Below, piece after piece: positions 40,245-48,977 of a stretch of DNA of 64,000 nt (positions are counted from its first letter, which is position 1; every line of letters starts with the position of its first letter). The notes beneath the pieces were generated by a model. It was not told where the DNA came from. It did no database searches and was given only the letters and a program-made list of their open reading frames with translations. Both the position numbers and the translations under genes were made by a program. The stretch comes from JACRBR01 sp964371355 (GTDB lineage Bacteria; Chloroflexota; Dehalococcoidia; DSTF01; JACRBR01), in contig CAYJMG010000003.1 of NCBI GenBank assembly GCA_964371355.1, positions 109,790 through 173,789 of the forward strand, written 5' to 3'.

Positions 40245-41695
40245 ATGGGTCGGCCTCCGTTCGTCATCTCACGAAACTTGTGCACGCGGACGAGCGCGGG
40301 CAGGTGTTCATCATCTTCACGGCGGTGATCACGGTCATCATGGCCGCCGCTGTGATCGGCATCGACTACAGCATGTGGCTCAGCGAGCGTCGCGGCATCG
40401 CCCGGGCCGCCGATCTGGCAGCGCTCGCTGCAATCAGGGACCTCCCCGCCGATCCAGTGGTCGATACCGTGTACACCGAAGGAGCCTGCGACACCGATGC
40501 TTGCACGGCGGTCTACGACTGGGCTGGCCGCAACGGGTACGGTGAGCTGGACAACGCAGACGTCCGCGTTGCCTACTTCTGCAGCAACACCATCGCCTTT
40601 CCGCCGGATGGGTTCTGCAAGAACGAGCAGCGCAGTGACCCCGTGCTCCCGATCAGTCCTTGTCCATCCGAAGCCGGTGAGGTCGGTTGCGATTCCGTCC
40701 GCGTTTCGATTCAGAAGGAGGCGGTCAACCTGTTCGGCGCCTTCTTCGGCGGCATCAACTTCGACGTAGGGTACACGTCCTTCGCCCGCGTCTCGTTCCG
40801 CATCGCCCCGTTGGACACGGTGATGTCCATCGACGCCAGCGGCAGCATGGACAATGGGTGCAGCCCGGCGCAAGATAACGTCGGTTGTCCGATCCGTGAA
40901 GCGCGGAAAGCGGCGAATGACTTCGTTACGATCCTGCTGGGAGACGATCCCGATGAAGGGAACGTGCAGGTCGGGTATGCGCCCTACCGCGCGTGCTACA
41001 ACCCGCCAAGCGGGGCGGGCTCCTGCGTGCCATCTTTAGGCATAGACGCAACCGATTGCGGTAACCCACCATCGTCGTCTTGGGTGCTCTGCCTCGGCAA
41101 AGACCCAGACTTGCTCCGCAACAGATTCGCCGCGACGATGCCGGGCTCATCCACGAACGTGTGCCTGGGGATGTTTGAATCCGGCGAGATCCTGGCCGGG
41201 CCCGGGATGAATCAGAATCCTGAGGCTCAACGCTTCCTGGTCCTACTGACGGACGGGGAGAACTACTACCCGGTCGACCCGGATGCCCAGGCTGAGCTCC
41301 AACTGCCTCCGGACTGCATCCCAAACAACCAGAACAGCAACAACAACTTCGACTGCGACGATGCACCCAGCCCGGCTGAACGCGGTCTCGACACCAAGAC
41401 GATGGAGATGGCGGACGACCTGAAGGCTCAGGGCGTCGAGATCTACGTCGTGGGCCTTAACGTCTGTGATATCGAGGACGGGACGATATGGGACGTCAAT
41501 CCCGGCTTCTGCAATGCCATCGGGAACGGTCAGGATGACGATGTCGCGAACCGGCGACTGCTAAAGTGCATCGCGTCCTCGAATCCGGGTACCAACGACC
41601 ACTACAACGAAGCGAACGCCATAGACCTCGGCGACATCTTCCAGGGTGTGGCGTATGAAATCGCCGGGCGCGGCCTTTCGACGGAACCTCCCTGA
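40241..41695 (+). CDS. tadG: TadG-like protein with von Willebrand factor A domain
   Basis: 484 residues. The N-terminus has DERGQVFIIFTAVITVIMAAA and GIARAADLAALA, the TadE/TadG pilus-assembly start with one membrane helix. From about residue 190 a vWA domain begins with VMSIDASGSMDNG, an intact metal-ion-dependent adhesion site (DxSxS), and continues with FLVLLTDGENYY. About twenty cysteines suggest disulfides outside the cell. It is likely a surface or tip adhesin of the Tad pilus. It starts within the tadE stop. The GC content of tadE and tadG is lower than that of the cpa genes downstream. Confidence 0.88.
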   Translation: MNGSASVRHLTKLVHADERGQVFIIFTAVITVIMAAAVIGIDYSMWLSERRGIARAADLAALAAIRDLPADPVVDTVYTEGACDTDACTAVYDWAGRNGYGELDNADVRVAYFCSNTIAFPPDGFCKNEQRSDPVLPISPCPSEAGEVGCDSVRVSIQKEAVNLFGAFFGGINFDVGYTSFARVSFRIAPLDTVMSIDASGSMDNGCSPAQDNVGCPIREARKAANDFVTILLGDDPDEGNVQVGYAPYRACYNPPSGAGSCVPSLGIDATDCGNPPSSSWVLCLGKDPDLLRNRFAATMPGSSTNVCLGMFESGEILAGPGMNQNPEAQRFLVLLTDGENYYPVDPDAQAELQLPPDCIPNNQNSNNNFDCDDAPSPAERGLDTKTMEMADDLKAQGVEIYVVGLNVCDIEDGTIWDVNPGFCNAIGNGQDDDVANRRLLKCIASSNPGTNDHYNEANAIDLGDIFQGVAYEIAGRGLSTEPP

Positions 41696-41788
41696 GGCGG
41701 CGGCTCCGGCTTCGGCCGCAGGCCGGCCTGATACGGAGGGGCGGCGCGCCTCGTTGACAGTAGAGACGGGATAGTAAGGACAGGATCA

Positions 41789-42613
41789 ATGGCACGGACC
41801 ATCGCTTCCGCCAACCCGGAACGCCAGAACCGGCTCATCTTCATGGGGGCCATCGCCTTCGCCGTGCTGGCCGCCGTGCTGGTCTTCGCCGCCCTCAGTG
41901 GCCTGGGCGAGGACAACGGCGGTGGCGGCAGCGCTGGCTTCAGCGACACGATCGACGTCGTCGTCGCCTCGCAGGAGATCTCCGCCGGCACCCGCATCTC
42001 TGGCGATATGCTGCAGCTCGCCACCCTGCCCGCCAACGGCATCGTGGAGGGCGCGCTCACCACGCGCGACGGCCTCGATGGCCTCGTCGTGCGCCAGAAC
42101 ATGGCCAGGGGCGAGCAGTTCACCGCCACCAAGCTGGGCCAGACCGAGGCTGACGGCGACAGCACGCTCAGCGCCATCGTGCCCCCGGGCATGCGTGCCG
42201 CCGCGCTGGAGGTCGATGAGAACACCATCGTCGGCGGCCTCGTCGTCGCCGGCGACCGCGTCGATATCATCGTCATCATGGAGGACCAGGACGGCGACGG
42301 CCCGCCGCGCGCCGTGACCCTGCTGCAGGACATCGAGGTGCTGGCCGTCGCCCAGACCACCCAGAAGCCGGTCACCCGGCTCGACAAGGACGGCAACCCC
42401 ATCGAGACCGACACCGCATCGGGCGAGCTTTCGACACGGCCCGACGACACCAGCGCCAACGAGAAGGCGAAGACCGTGACGCTGGCCGTGGAGCCGGGCG
42501 ACGCGCCGCTGCTGGCGCTGGCCCAGGACCAGGGCGCCGTGTACCTGGTGCTGCGCGGCCAGGGCGACGACGAGGTGCTGCCCGTCGGGCCCGTCACGCT
42601 GCCGACGGAGTAA
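41789..42613 (+). CDS. cpaB: CpaB/RcpC-like Flp pilus assembly protein
   Basis: 274 residues. One N-terminal membrane helix (about 17-38) precedes a SAF domain (IDVVVASQEISAGTRISGDML) and the RcpC core (VVAGDRVDIIVIMEDQDGDG and VTLLQDIEVLAVAQ). In diderm bacteria CpaB works with an outer-membrane secretin. No secretin gene is present here, in keeping with a single-membrane envelope. A 93-base gap with a GC-rich inverted repeat separates it from tadG. Confidence 0.92.
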   Translation: MARTIASANPERQNRLIFMGAIAFAVLAAVLVFAALSGLGEDNGGGGSAGFSDTIDVVVASQEISAGTRISGDMLQLATLPANGIVEGALTTRDGLDGLVVRQNMARGEQFTATKLGQTEADGDSTLSAIVPPGMRAAALEVDENTIVGGLVVAGDRVDIIVIMEDQDGDGPPRAVTLLQDIEVLAVAQTTQKPVTRLDKDGNPIETDTASGELSTRPDDTSANEKAKTVTLAVEPGDAPLLALAQDQGAVYLVLRGQGDDEVLPVGPVTLPTE

Positions 42614-42662
42614 GAACAGAGAGACGGCAAGAGCAGGGCTTGAACGGACCGCGGGGAACCAA

Positions 42663-43874
42663 GTGGCAAAAAACCCATCGGCGCTCATCATCGATACGGA
42701 TATCCAGGCGCGCTTCGAGGCGAAACAGATCGTGAAGGCCAGCGGCCTCACCATCGCCGGCGAGTGCGGCTTCGGCATGGAGGCGGTCTCCTCCGCCCAG
42801 GAAGTGCGCCCCGACGTCGTCTTCCTCGGCGTCACCGAGCCCATCGAGCGCCCGCTGCAGACCGTCGAGGCCCTCCAGAGCCTCATGCCCGATATGCCCA
42901 TCCTGGTCTACAGCGAGACCAAGGACCTCGAGGTCGTCCGCAAGGCGATGATGGCCGGCGCCCGCGACTACCTGGCCAAGCCCATCAAGCCCGAGACCCT
43001 GCGCCAGAGCGTCATGATGGCGCTGGAGGCCGAGGAGAAGCGCAAGCTGCGCCAGCTTGGCCAGCTCCCCGGCGCCGCCACCGCCGGCACCATCATCACC
43101 GTCTTCGGCGCGAAGGGCGGCATCGGCAAGTCCACCATCAGCACCAACCTCGCCGTCGCCATGGCCCGCATGGACCGCGCGTCCGTTATCATCGTCGATC
43201 TCGACAACGGCTTCGGCGATATCGCCGGCATGCTGGACGTGCGGCCCGAACGCACCCTGTTCGACATGGTGCGCGACCTCGACATGATCGAGCGCGACGA
43301 CATCGAGCGCTATGTCGTGAAGCACGAGCTGACCGACCTCGACGTCATGGCCGGCCCCACCGTGCTGGAGTGGCGCAAGATCTCGCCCGACCAGGTGCGC
43401 CGCTCGGTCGAGTTCCTCGCCAGCAACTACGACACCGTCATCCTCGACACCTCCGGCATGCTCAACGAGCTGGCGGAGATGGCCGTCGAGATCGCCACCA
43501 TCGTCCTCTGGGTCACCACCACGGAGTACGCCAGCGTGAAGGACTCGCTGGAGGCCATGCAGGCGCTGAAGATGCTCTCGTACTCCCAGGAGCGCGTCCG
43601 CATCGTCATGAACGCCATCTCGCCCGACGACGGCGTGCGGCCCAGCGTCGTGCAGGACGCGCTGCAGCGCGACGTGTTCTGGAACATCCCCTACGACAAG
43701 AAGGTGCGCCAGGGCACCCACCTGGGCCAGCCCATCGTCATCACGGCCCCGCAGTCCATCGCCGCCAGGAGCCTCAGCGACCTGGCGACCGTCATCGCCG
43801 GCGGCCGCATCGACAAGGGCGGCAAGCTCCAACTCCCCGGCTTCAAGTGGCGCCCCGCCGTAGCAGAAAGCTAA
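42663..43874 (+). CDS. cpaE: CpaE/TadZ-like pilus localisation ATPase
   Basis: 403 residues. Residues 1-125 form a response-regulator-like receiver, but the phosphoacceptor position reads PDVVFLGV, with Gly in place of Asp, so it is a pseudo-receiver as in TadZ. Residues 140-385 form a ParA/MinD-type ATPase with the deviant Walker A GAKGGIGKSTIS near 149-160 and VIIVDLDNGFGD. It places the Tad machine in the cell. It starts at a GTG after GGGGAACCAA, 49 bases beyond cpaB. Confidence 0.93.
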   Translation: MAKNPSALIIDTDIQARFEAKQIVKASGLTIAGECGFGMEAVSSAQEVRPDVVFLGVTEPIERPLQTVEALQSLMPDMPILVYSETKDLEVVRKAMMAGARDYLAKPIKPETLRQSVMMALEAEEKRKLRQLGQLPGAATAGTIITVFGAKGGIGKSTISTNLAVAMARMDRASVIIVDLDNGFGDIAGMLDVRPERTLFDMVRDLDMIERDDIERYVVKHELTDLDVMAGPTVLEWRKISPDQVRRSVEFLASNYDTVILDTSGMLNELAEMAVEIATIVLWVTTTEYASVKDSLEAMQALKMLSYSQERVRIVMNAISPDDGVRPSVVQDALQRDVFWNIPYDKKVRQGTHLGQPIVITAPQSIAARSLSDLATVIAGGRIDKGGKLQLPGFKWRPAVAES

Positions 43875-43881
43875 GCTCGCG

Positions 43882-43919
43882 CTTCGCGCGCGGGCTTTCA
43901 GCCCGCGCGGGTCGCGAAG
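43882..43919. repeat. REP-like nested palindrome (copy 1)
   Basis: An inner stem CGCGCGGGC/GCCCGCGCG with loop TTTCA (43887-43909) sits inside an outer inverted repeat CTTCGCG (43882-43888) / CGCGAAG (43913-43919). A 22-base core is identical to a copy at 60359-60380. It lies between cpaE and cpaF. Confidence 0.8.
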
Positions 43920-43926
43920 TCTGGTC

Positions 43927-43958
43927 AGGTTCTAAGTTCGAGGTTCTAAGTTCGAGGT
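43927..43958 (+). repeat. 14-base tandem repeat before cpaF
   Basis: AGGTTCTAAGTTCG occurs twice head-to-tail (43927-43940, 43941-43954), followed by a partial AGGT. The last partial unit supplies the AGGT that serves as the ribosome-binding site five bases before the cpaF ATG. Confidence 0.8.
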
Positions 43959-43962
43959 AACG

Positions 43963-45306
43963 ATGGCGATCGACGCGCGAGCACGAGAGATCTGGCGAAA
44001 CCAGCGCCTCGCCATGGACGACGCCGACGGCGACGGCGAGTGGTTCGAGGCCGTCCACGCCGTCCACCAGCGCATGCTCCAGGAGCTGGACCTCGGCGCC
44101 ATCGAGAAGCTCGATACAGGCCGGGCGCGCGAAGCCGTGACCGTCGCCGCCCGCCAGCTCGTGACCCAGGAGTTCCCCTCGCTCCTGGGCGACGACCGCG
44201 AGCGTGTCATCAAGCGCGTCATCGACGAGGCCATCGGCTTCGGCCCCATCCAGCCCATCATCGAAGACGACACCATCTCCGAAGTGATGGTGAACGCCGC
44301 CGACGAGATCTACTACGAGCGCGACGGCATGATCTACCGCTCGCCGCTGAAGTTCCGCGATAACCAGCACATCATGCGGATCGTCGAGCGCATCATCGCC
44401 CCGCTGGGCCGCCGCGTCGACGAATCGGCGCCCTACGTCGACGCGCGCCTCCCCGACGGCTCCCGCGTGAACATCATCATCCCGCCCCTGGTGCCGCGGT
44501 CTCCCACCATGACCATCCGGAAGTTCCGCCGCGAGAAGTACAAGGTCGAAGACCTCGTAAAGAACGGCACCATGTCGAAAGAGCTGGGCGAGTTCCTGCG
44601 TGCCTGCGTCGGCCAGCGGCTGAACATCGTCATCTCCGGCGGTACCGGTACCGGCAAGACCACCCTGCTCAACGCGCTCTCCGCCTACGTGCCCAACACC
44701 GAGCGCATCATCACGATCGAGGATCCGATCGAGATGAAGCTGCAGCAGTCTCACGTGATCTCGATGGAGGCGCGACCCGCGAACATCGAGGGCAAGAACG
44801 AGGTCACCCAGCGCGACCTCGTGCGCAACGCCCTCCGCATGCGCCCCGACCGCATCGTCATCGGTGAGGTCCGCGGCGCCGAGGCCTTCGACATGCTCCA
44901 GGCCATGAACACCGGCCACGAGGGCTCGCTCACCACCGTCCACGCCAACTCCCCGCGCGACGCCATCTTCCGCATCGAAAACATGGTCATGATGGCCGGC
45001 TTCGACCTGCCCATCCGCGCCATCCGCGAGCAGATCTCCGCGGCGTTGCACATGGTCGTCCAGCTCGCCCGCTTCGCCGATGGCCGCCGCCGCATCACAC
45101 AGGTGACCGAGATCACCGGCCGCGAGGGCGAGACCATCGTCATGCAGGACATCTTCTCCTTCGAGCAGGAAGGCATCGACGACAAGGGCAACGTCATCGG
45201 CCGCCTCGAGCCGACAGGCATCGTCCCCAGCTTCACCGACCAGTTCTCGCTCAGCGGCGTCGACCTGGCCAGCATGGGGCTGGGGTACGCGGAGCGTGCG
45301 CGATGA
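43963..45306 (+). CDS. cpaF: CpaF/TadA-type secretion ATPase
   Basis: 447 residues. This hexameric ATPase of the type II/IV secretion superfamily powers Flp pilus extension. It shows an N-terminal helical domain, GGTGTGKTTLLNAL (Walker A, near residue 226), ITIEDPIEM (Asp box), PDRIVIGEVRGAEAFDML (Walker B) and the TGHEGSLTTVHANSP His box. Its stop overlaps the tadB start (ATGA). The sequence is full length with all motifs intact. Confidence 0.96.
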   Translation: MAIDARAREIWRNQRLAMDDADGDGEWFEAVHAVHQRMLQELDLGAIEKLDTGRAREAVTVAARQLVTQEFPSLLGDDRERVIKRVIDEAIGFGPIQPIIEDDTISEVMVNAADEIYYERDGMIYRSPLKFRDNQHIMRIVERIIAPLGRRVDESAPYVDARLPDGSRVNIIIPPLVPRSPTMTIRKFRREKYKVEDLVKNGTMSKELGEFLRACVGQRLNIVISGGTGTGKTTLLNALSAYVPNTERIITIEDPIEMKLQQSHVISMEARPANIEGKNEVTQRDLVRNALRMRPDRIVIGEVRGAEAFDMLQAMNTGHEGSLTTVHANSPRDAIFRIENMVMMAGFDLPIRAIREQISAALHMVVQLARFADGRRRITQVTEITGREGETIVMQDIFSFEQEGIDDKGNVIGRLEPTGIVPSFTDQFSLSGVDLASMGLGYAERAR

Positions 45307-46277
45307 TGCTGGAACTGCTGGCAGCCCTGGCCACCGCCGCAACGATCCTGCTGTTCGGCATCCTCCTGGCGCGCCGCGGCCGCATCAAGCCCACCGAGCG
45401 CCGGCTACGCGTGCTCGTCGAGCCGCAGCAGGCCCAGCGCAAGGGCCTGTCGTGGGACGAGGTGCGCCGCCGCGGACCTTCGTCGTTCCCGGTGCTGCGC
45501 GACTGGCTGCTGCAGAGCGCCTGGGCCCAGCGCATGACGGTCGATCTGGAGGCCGCTGGCCTCAAGCTCCGGACCGGTGAGTACGTGATCATCCGCTGCT
45601 CGCTGGCGCTCATCGCCTTCATGCTGGTGGCGTTCATGGGACGGGGCAACAGCCTCGCGCTCCTCTTTGGCCTCGCCGTGGCGGGCCTCGGTTTCGTGCT
45701 GCCCAGCTTCTGGGTCCGCATGGTGCGCCAGCGCCGCGTGGACGAAATCACGAGGCAACTGCCCGAGGCCACGCAGATGATCGCCAACGCATTGCGCGCC
45801 GGCTTCGCCTTCCAGCACGGCGTCTCCATGGTCGCGGACCAGATGCAGCCGCCCGTCGCCGACGAGTTCACCCGCATGGTCGTCGACATGAACGTCGGCG
45901 CCTCGGTCGAGGACGCGCTGAACGGCCTGCTGGCCCGCTGCGATACGGAGGAGATGAACCTCCTGGTCACCGCCGTCCTGATCCAGCGCACCAGCGGCGG
46001 CAACCTGTCCGAGATCCTCGACAATGTGGGCGAGCAACTCCGCGAAAAGGAGCGGCTCATCGGCGAGGTGCGCACCATGACGGCCCAGCAGCGCTTCTCC
46101 GGCGGCGTGCTGACTGTCTGGCCGCTGGGGCTGCTGGCGCTGTTCAGCCTCATCAACTGGGACCAGACCAGCCTGCTCTTCACCACGAACTCGGGCCTGA
46201 TCCTGCTGGCCATCGGCGCCGTGCTCCAGTTCGTGGGCTTTTTCGCAATCCGGCGGATCCTGGACGTGGAGATCTAG
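45303..46277 (+). CDS. tadB: TadB-like type II secretion F-family membrane protein
   Basis: 324 residues. An N-terminal membrane helix is followed by a cytoplasmic region, two central helices and the T2SSF domain (RQLPEATQMIANALRAGFAF, then LLVTAVLIQRTSGGNLSEIL), with two C-terminal helices. It forms the inner-membrane platform with TadC. It is translationally coupled to cpaF and followed by tadC after 16 bases. Confidence 0.92.
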   Translation: MMLELLAALATAATILLFGILLARRGRIKPTERRLRVLVEPQQAQRKGLSWDEVRRRGPSSFPVLRDWLLQSAWAQRMTVDLEAAGLKLRTGEYVIIRCSLALIAFMLVAFMGRGNSLALLFGLAVAGLGFVLPSFWVRMVRQRRVDEITRQLPEATQMIANALRAGFAFQHGVSMVADQMQPPVADEFTRMVVDMNVGASVEDALNGLLARCDTEEMNLLVTAVLIQRTSGGNLSEILDNVGEQLREKERLIGEVRTMTAQQRFSGGVLTVWPLGLLALFSLINWDQTSLLFTTNSGLILLAIGAVLQFVGFFAIRRILDVEI

Positions 46278-46293
46278 CGATGGAGATCCAGGC

Positions 46294-47187
46294 ATGATTC
46301 CAGCACTGGCCGCGATGTTTGTCTTTGGCTCCCTCGCGCTCTTCGGGCTGTGGTACGCGCGCAGCAAGAACGTCATGGAGGACCGCGTGCGCGCGCTCTC
46401 CGCCCAGCGCCGCGCCCTCGTCGAGCAGGACGACCCCTTCACACAGCGCGTCATGTTCCCCGCCGTGCACGGCATCACCACCCGCATCGTCAACGTGCTG
46501 CCCACGTCGCTCATCGGCCGCGCGCGCCGCTGGCTGATGATCTCCGACAGTACGATGAGCCTCTCAACGTTCCTCTCGATCGTCCTCGTGATGGCCACCG
46601 CGCCCGCCGTCGCCGTATTCGTGCTGATGATGGTCGGCACGGCAGGCACGCCCGGGCGGATGCTGCTGCTGGTGCCGGCCGTCGCCGCGTTCGGGCTCGC
46701 CGCGCCGCTCATGATCCTCCGCCGCCGCGCCAAGAACCGCCAGAACGAGTTCTGGAAAGCCCTGCCCGACAGCCTCGACCTGCTGACCACGTGCGTGGAG
46801 GCGGGCCTCAGCCTCGACTTCGCATTCCAACGCGTCGCCGAACGCCAGAAGGGGCCGGTCGGCGTCGAGATCGGCCGCATGCTGCGCGAGAAGGCGCTCG
46901 GTCAGACCCGGAAGGAGGCGCTCACCAGCATGGCCGAGCGCATCGACATCCCGGACGTGAATGTCTTCGTGAACTCGATCATCCAGGCCGAGACGCTGGG
47001 CACCAGCGTGGCCCTGGTGCTGCGCACGCAGGCCCGCCAGCTCCGGATGCGCCGCCGCCAGCGCGCCGAGCAACTCGCCCGGCAGGCAGCCCCGAAGATG
47101 GTCTTCCCTCTCGTCTTCTGCATCCTGCCGGCGCTGTTCATCGTCGTCCTGGGCCCCATCATCATCAACGCCTTCGACCAGTTCTAG
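46294..47187 (+). CDS. tadC: TadC-like type II secretion F-family membrane protein
   Basis: 297 residues and a distant paralogue of TadB. It has ALPDSLDLLTTCVEAGLSLD and FVNSIIQAETLGTSVALVL of the T2SSF fold, and the terminal KMVFPLVFCILPALFIVVLGP helix typical of TadC. Together with TadB it makes the membrane platform. It is the last recognisable core gene of the Tad operon. The J-like/FHA gene follows after 15 bases and may be part of the same transcript. Confidence 0.92.
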   Translation: MIPALAAMFVFGSLALFGLWYARSKNVMEDRVRALSAQRRALVEQDDPFTQRVMFPAVHGITTRIVNVLPTSLIGRARRWLMISDSTMSLSTFLSIVLVMATAPAVAVFVLMMVGTAGTPGRMLLLVPAVAAFGLAAPLMILRRRAKNRQNEFWKALPDSLDLLTTCVEAGLSLDFAFQRVAERQKGPVGVEIGRMLREKALGQTRKEALTSMAERIDIPDVNVFVNSIIQAETLGTSVALVLRTQARQLRMRRRQRAEQLARQAAPKMVFPLVFCILPALFIVVLGPIIINAFDQF

Positions 47188-47202
47188 GAGCAAGGAGCGC
47201 GC

Positions 47203-48120
47203 ATGCTGCGGGCGCAGGGAGTGCTGCCCACCGGACACTACGCCGCGCTGCAACTGCACCCGGCGGCCCCGCGGCTGCTCGTCGTCGAGGCGTACTTCAC
47301 GCTCGCGCGGCGGCTGGCAGCCCAGGCCGGACCGGATGCGCGGCCGTCTCTGCGTGTGCTGCACGCCGCATACGCCACCGCGATGGCCGAGCGGCGCGAG
47401 AGCGATGCCCCACCCGGAGCCACGACCGACCCGCGCGACTATTACGCCGCCCTCTGTCTCGACCCCGCCGCTGGCGCCGACATCATCGAGCTGGCGTACG
47501 GTCTGCTGGCCCGAGTGGAGCCTGCGCCCGAGCGTAGCGTCGCCCGCTACCTGCGCGACGAGGCCTACCGCGTGCTCGGCAACCCGCAGCTCCGCGCGCG
47601 ATACGACCGCGACCGCCAGGCAGGTACACTGTGGGCAACGCTCAGACCTGCGCTCCGCCCCCTGACTCCCGCAGGTCCGCAACCCCGCAAGGAACGTCCG
47701 GTGACGGAGAAGAAGCGCGGCCTCTTTGGCTTCGGGCGCGAACGTAGCGCCCCTCCCGACGCGCGCGACGCGCGGCTGCTGGGTCTCCGGCAGCTCCTGC
47801 CGGTCGCGCCCGACGAGCCCGCCGACGATACCCCCCAGGAGGCCGCCGCCGGGTTCGCTGCCCTGGGCGAGATCGTCTTCACCGCCGGCCCCCGCGCCGG
47901 CATGCGCGTCGAGCTGGATGGCAACGTCGTCTCCTTCGCCGATGGGCGCGCCACGGCCAGCGTCTGGCGTCACAACGACCGATTCCTGCTACGGCACAAC
48001 AGCAAGCGCATCCGCATCGGCGGCGCCGCACCCGCCCTATCGGTCGTGGTCCTCGAAGACGGCGACGAGATCGCGTTTGGAGCAGAGCGCGCCCGCTTCG
48101 TCGCCGTCCCGCCGCTCTAA
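47203..48120 (+). CDS. Protein with two J-like helical domains and a C-terminal FHA-like domain
   Basis: 305 residues with no signal or membrane segment. Residues about 10-65 (GHYAALQLHPAAPRLLVVEAY) and 78-145 (DYYAALCLDPAAGADIIELAY, then YLRDEAYRVLGNPQLRARYD) resemble DnaJ J-domains, but neither keeps the HPD triad needed to stimulate DnaK. The C-terminal 90 residues read like an FHA-type beta-sandwich (GMRVELDGNVVSF, RFLLRHNSKRIRIGG, LEDGDEIAFGAERARFV). Its position right after tadC suggests an adaptor in pilus regulation, perhaps recognising phosphothreonine. These domain calls are by eye and moderate. Confidence 0.62.
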   Translation: MLRAQGVLPTGHYAALQLHPAAPRLLVVEAYFTLARRLAAQAGPDARPSLRVLHAAYATAMAERRESDAPPGATTDPRDYYAALCLDPAAGADIIELAYGLLARVEPAPERSVARYLRDEAYRVLGNPQLRARYDRDRQAGTLWATLRPALRPLTPAGPQPRKERPVTEKKRGLFGFGRERSAPPDARDARLLGLRQLLPVAPDEPADDTPQEAAAGFAALGEIVFTAGPRAGMRVELDGNVVSFADGRATASVWRHNDRFLLRHNSKRIRIGGAAPALSVVVLEDGDEIAFGAERARFVAVPPL

Positions 48121-48331
48121 TAGGCTCGCCTTTGCTCTTGCCAGCAGCACCCACCTCGGGTGTGATTCCGTTATGTCGCTGATGCTCCAACCCGCCACCG
48201 CCGTAGGAGACCTCCCTACTGTGCGGACGCCGCCGGGCGCGCCGATGATTTCACAGGGGCATAGCATCGGCTCGGCCGATCATCCGCGTACGCAGAGTTG
48301 CAATTCTTGCTCCCGGAGGCGTAGCATCACC

Positions 48332-48496
48332 ATGATGACCGACTTCTTACGGTCGATGCGTCGCAACTGGCACGCCATCCTGGCCTTCACCCTGGTATAC
48401 GCCGCCATCGCCCTAAACATGGGCCCAGCATGGGTCATCCTCGGCTGGTTCTTCAACGGCTGCGCGTACATCATCTACCTCGCGCTGAAGGATTGA
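48332..48496 (+). CDS. Small two-helix membrane protein
   Basis: 54 residues, MMTDFLRSMRRNWHAILAF followed by two hydrophobic segments (TLVYAAIALNMGPAWVILGW and NGCAYIIYLALK). A GGAGG site lies 12 bases before the first ATG and 15 before the second, so 48335 is also possible. It ends one base before the DUF192 gene, so the two are co-translated. Function unknown. It is supported by coupling, hydrophobicity and codon use. Confidence 0.65.
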   Translation: MMTDFLRSMRRNWHAILAFTLVYAAIALNMGPAWVILGWFFNGCAYIIYLALKD

Positions 48497-48497
48497 C

Positions 48498-48869
48498 GTG
48501 CCCACGAAACTCAAGCGCTTCTCCGTCCGCAACACGGACCGCGGCACCGTCCTCGCCACCGACGCCCGCCTCGCATCGTCGTACTGGGCGCGCTTCTGGG
48601 GGCTCATGTTCCGCCGCAGCCTTCCCGAGGGCGGTGGCATTCTGCTAACGAAGAGCGCCTCCATACACTCCTGTTTCATGTTCATGCGCTTCGACGCCGT
48701 GTTCGTCGATCACGACGGCCGCGTGACCAAAGTCGTGCACGCCCTGCGCCCCTGGTGGCTGGCCTTCGGCGGCAAGGGCGGCAAGCACACCGTGGAGCTG
48801 CCCGCCGGCGTCGCAGCCCGCACCGGCACAGTAACCGGCGACCACCTCGTCTTCGAAGAGCCCGACTAG
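48498..48869 (+). CDS. DUF192-family protein
   Basis: 123 residues. The family core is present: SSYWARFWGLMFRRSLPEGGGILL, then IHSCFMFMRFDAVFVD and the C-terminal VELPAGVAARTGTVTGDHL. DUF192 proteins are small beta-barrel proteins of unknown function, often secreted; this one shows no signal peptide. It starts at a GTG one base after the small membrane protein. Confidence 0.9.
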   Translation: MPTKLKRFSVRNTDRGTVLATDARLASSYWARFWGLMFRRSLPEGGGILLTKSASIHSCFMFMRFDAVFVDHDGRVTKVVHALRPWWLAFGGKGGKHTVELPAGVAARTGTVTGDHLVFEEPD

Positions 48870-48929
48870 AACATCAAACCCGCGGCGCAGGCCTTCCTGC
48901 AGCTCGAGACCGCGACCCGCCCCTGACAA

Positions 48930-48977
48930 GCTGACGGGCTGACAGGCCGACAGGCCGATCAGCTCACCGGCTGACTC
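48930..48977. repeat. Degenerate eight-base tandem repeat
   Basis: Six consecutive octamers: GCTGACGG, GCTGACAG, GCCGACAG, GCCGATCA, GCTCACCG, GCTGACTC. It lies between the convergent DUF192 and hydrolase genes and runs into the hydrolase stop codon (48959-48961). Confidence 0.75.

Noticed and set aside
41696..41788. Terminator between tadG and cpaB
   Set aside because: A short GCGGC/GCCGC inverted repeat exists but the stem is weak and no T-run follows; cpaB is expected to be in the same operon.
42764..43960. A plus-strand frame of about 400 codons within cpaE
   Set aside because: It is almost entirely Arg/His/Gly/Pro and lies out of frame with the ParA-type ATPase.
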